Shown in pieces: positions 62,601-64,000 of a stretch of DNA of 64,000 nt. Below the pieces are notes generated by a model. That model saw only the letters and a list, made by a program, of their open reading frames with translations. It did no database searches and was not told the DNA's origin. Source of the DNA: Nomia melanderi (Eukaryota > Arthropoda > Insecta > Hymenoptera > Halictidae); assembly GCF_051020985.1 (NCBI RefSeq), contig NC_134999.1, positions 38,129,660 to 38,193,659 of the forward strand, in the 5' to 3' direction. The stretch's first letter is position 1. Every line of letters starts with the position of its first letter. The translations under genes and the position numbers were made by a program.

Positions 62601-64000
62601 GTGCGGAGGATAATAAAGGGAAGCCGCGGTAGATACACGTGATTGATACAGTTGAATAATGTTTTAATAATAACCGTTGACCGAACGAACGCGGTGATGT
62701 TTGATTAATTGCGCTGAATACTTTCGCTGATGCATATTTAACTTTATTAGCGTTCCGCTGGGAACGTAATTTCACTTGAATATTGTTGCAAAAAGAGCTC
62801 TGATATTTCCTTTCCGCTGCGTTCATTTTTCCGATGATGAAATTTGACTTCTCGAAGCCGAGGAATTCGCGGATTCTATTAGCGGCGAATAAATTGCACG
62901 AGCGGTATAATGAATTCAATAAAAACCCGACGTGTGTCGGAGACACGGGCATCGGTATGGGCCGGAGCAACGTGTGCTCCAAACCGTGAAGGTTTCGACC
63001 CATCGATGCCTCCTGGAACACCATACAGCTCCAGTCATCGCGTTCTCCTTTTTCCAGCCTGATCGTTCCATGCTCCGATTGGCCGGAACACGATACCTCC
63101 GTGTCACGGTGAAATTAAGCGTGCTTTTAACGCAGCCCCGCATTTGAGGAACCCCCTCGACCAGCTCTCGCCCTACCGGCAATCGATCCTCGTCCAATAC
63201 CGTCGGAGCGAACCAGTCCTCGATGACGTTCAAGTATGGCGTACCGTTCCGACTTCCTCCATCGTTTTCGCTGGCGATCTCTTTCGTTTTTTTGGTGACT
63301 AACACCAAAAGGAGCTCGCGATTAACTCGATCCTCGTTAGATTTCGATTCTTTTGAAATCGAATTTATCTTTAGGAATAATCTAATCCTCTCGCAGCGAT
63401 TAAATAACTTATCTACCGTTGTTATCTATTATTTCCATTACAGAAATCTATGTTCTACACATTTCCAAATCAAACGATCGATTAACATTCCTCGATCAAC
63501 GAGCGATACAAGGGAAATACGTCGATTTCGTTGATCCTTACGAATATTTCACATTTCGACGATCGTTCAATCAACTACCTACTTCTCCACGAGAACTCGG
63601 GGAACTTCGAAAATAGAAGCTAGTCGGTTTTCCTAGGAACCGTACGACACTCGGCATACGCCGAGCGAGCCCAACCAGCCCTAACTCGGTGTCCAAACAA
63701 AGCGGCGATAAATAACGCAAAAGCAAACGCGGGATCACGCGCGATCACGGTCACAGCTCGCCGATCCAATTACGAGAGACAATAAATTCTATCCATCGGG
63801 CGCGCGGCGAGGAACGGATACGCACGCTCACACGGTCCCGGGAGCGCAGACGAATGGCCGGGGTGGCAGAACGAATTTAATGCCACGTCGTCGGACACGC
63901 TGGCCGGTCTCCCCCGGCCGCCAGGCGAACCGAGAGAGCATCGTTGAACGGTTTCGAAGGTAGGCAGGACCTACCCTTCCGGGCACGACAGACGACCAAC

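Larger units (their letters stand above)
15316..64000 (+). other. Dll: Dll intron 2 (5' part, at least 48.7 kb)
   Basis: The intron opens with GTAAG at 15316 and I find no acceptor followed by the homeodomain helix 3 coding sequence before the window ends. No open frame in the window contains a KIWFQNRR-like motif. The intron therefore extends past 64,000. It carries the simple repeats, local duplications and motif clusters listed separately. Between them are long CpG-rich stretches in which I see nothing specific. It is a likely home for Dll enhancers, but that is inference from gene class and intron size. Confidence 0.8.

Overview
The window looks like a piece of an insect genome, most probably hymenopteran (bee, ant or wasp). 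The only gene that can be recognised with confidence is the 5' part of the appendage-patterning homeobox gene Distal-less (Dll/Dlx family), on the + strand. The insect assignment rests on the Dll protein: an N-terminal GKSAFIELQ block, GFPSPRSAL, YHLGSYAPQCPSPPKD, and the Dll-type homeodomain segment. The hymenopteran suggestion is weaker. It comes from CpG-rich, microsatellite-rich noncoding DNA and the long introns.

Layout. 1 to about 5,300: upstream noncoding DNA with trinucleotide repeats and no convincing exon, ending in a CpG-rich stretch with a perfect CRE-type site. About 5,300-6,767: inferred promoter and 5' leader, including a CTT/TTC microsatellite. 6,768-7,251: first coding exon of Dll, with an unexplained in-frame open extension upstream (6,540-6,767). 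7,252-15,091: intron 1 (about 7.8 kb). 15,092-15,315: exon 2, carrying homeodomain residues 1-44. 15,316-64,000: intron 2. It starts at the usual Dll/Dlx homeobox intron position and does not close within the window, so the exon with the recognition helix must lie downstream.

The two exons join in frame: 484 + 224 nt = 236 codons, ending at LTQTQ. The rest of the window (about 48.7 kb of intron 2) is noncoding as far as I can read. It holds simple repeats (GA/CT, CA, GCC, a 14-C run), two diverged local duplications and several dense clusters of homeodomain, POU-like or forkhead-like sites that could be enhancers. There is also one possible nested terminal exon at 21,614-21,946. I see no tRNA, rRNA, CRISPR array, recognisable transposon or viral sequence. 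Most long open frames are by-products of CpG-rich or simple-repeat DNA.

No previously undescribed multi-gene system is visible. The best leads are the in-frame open extension before the Dll ATG, a possible in-frame alternative 3' splice site at exon 2, the possible nested exon in intron 2, and the candidate regulatory clusters.
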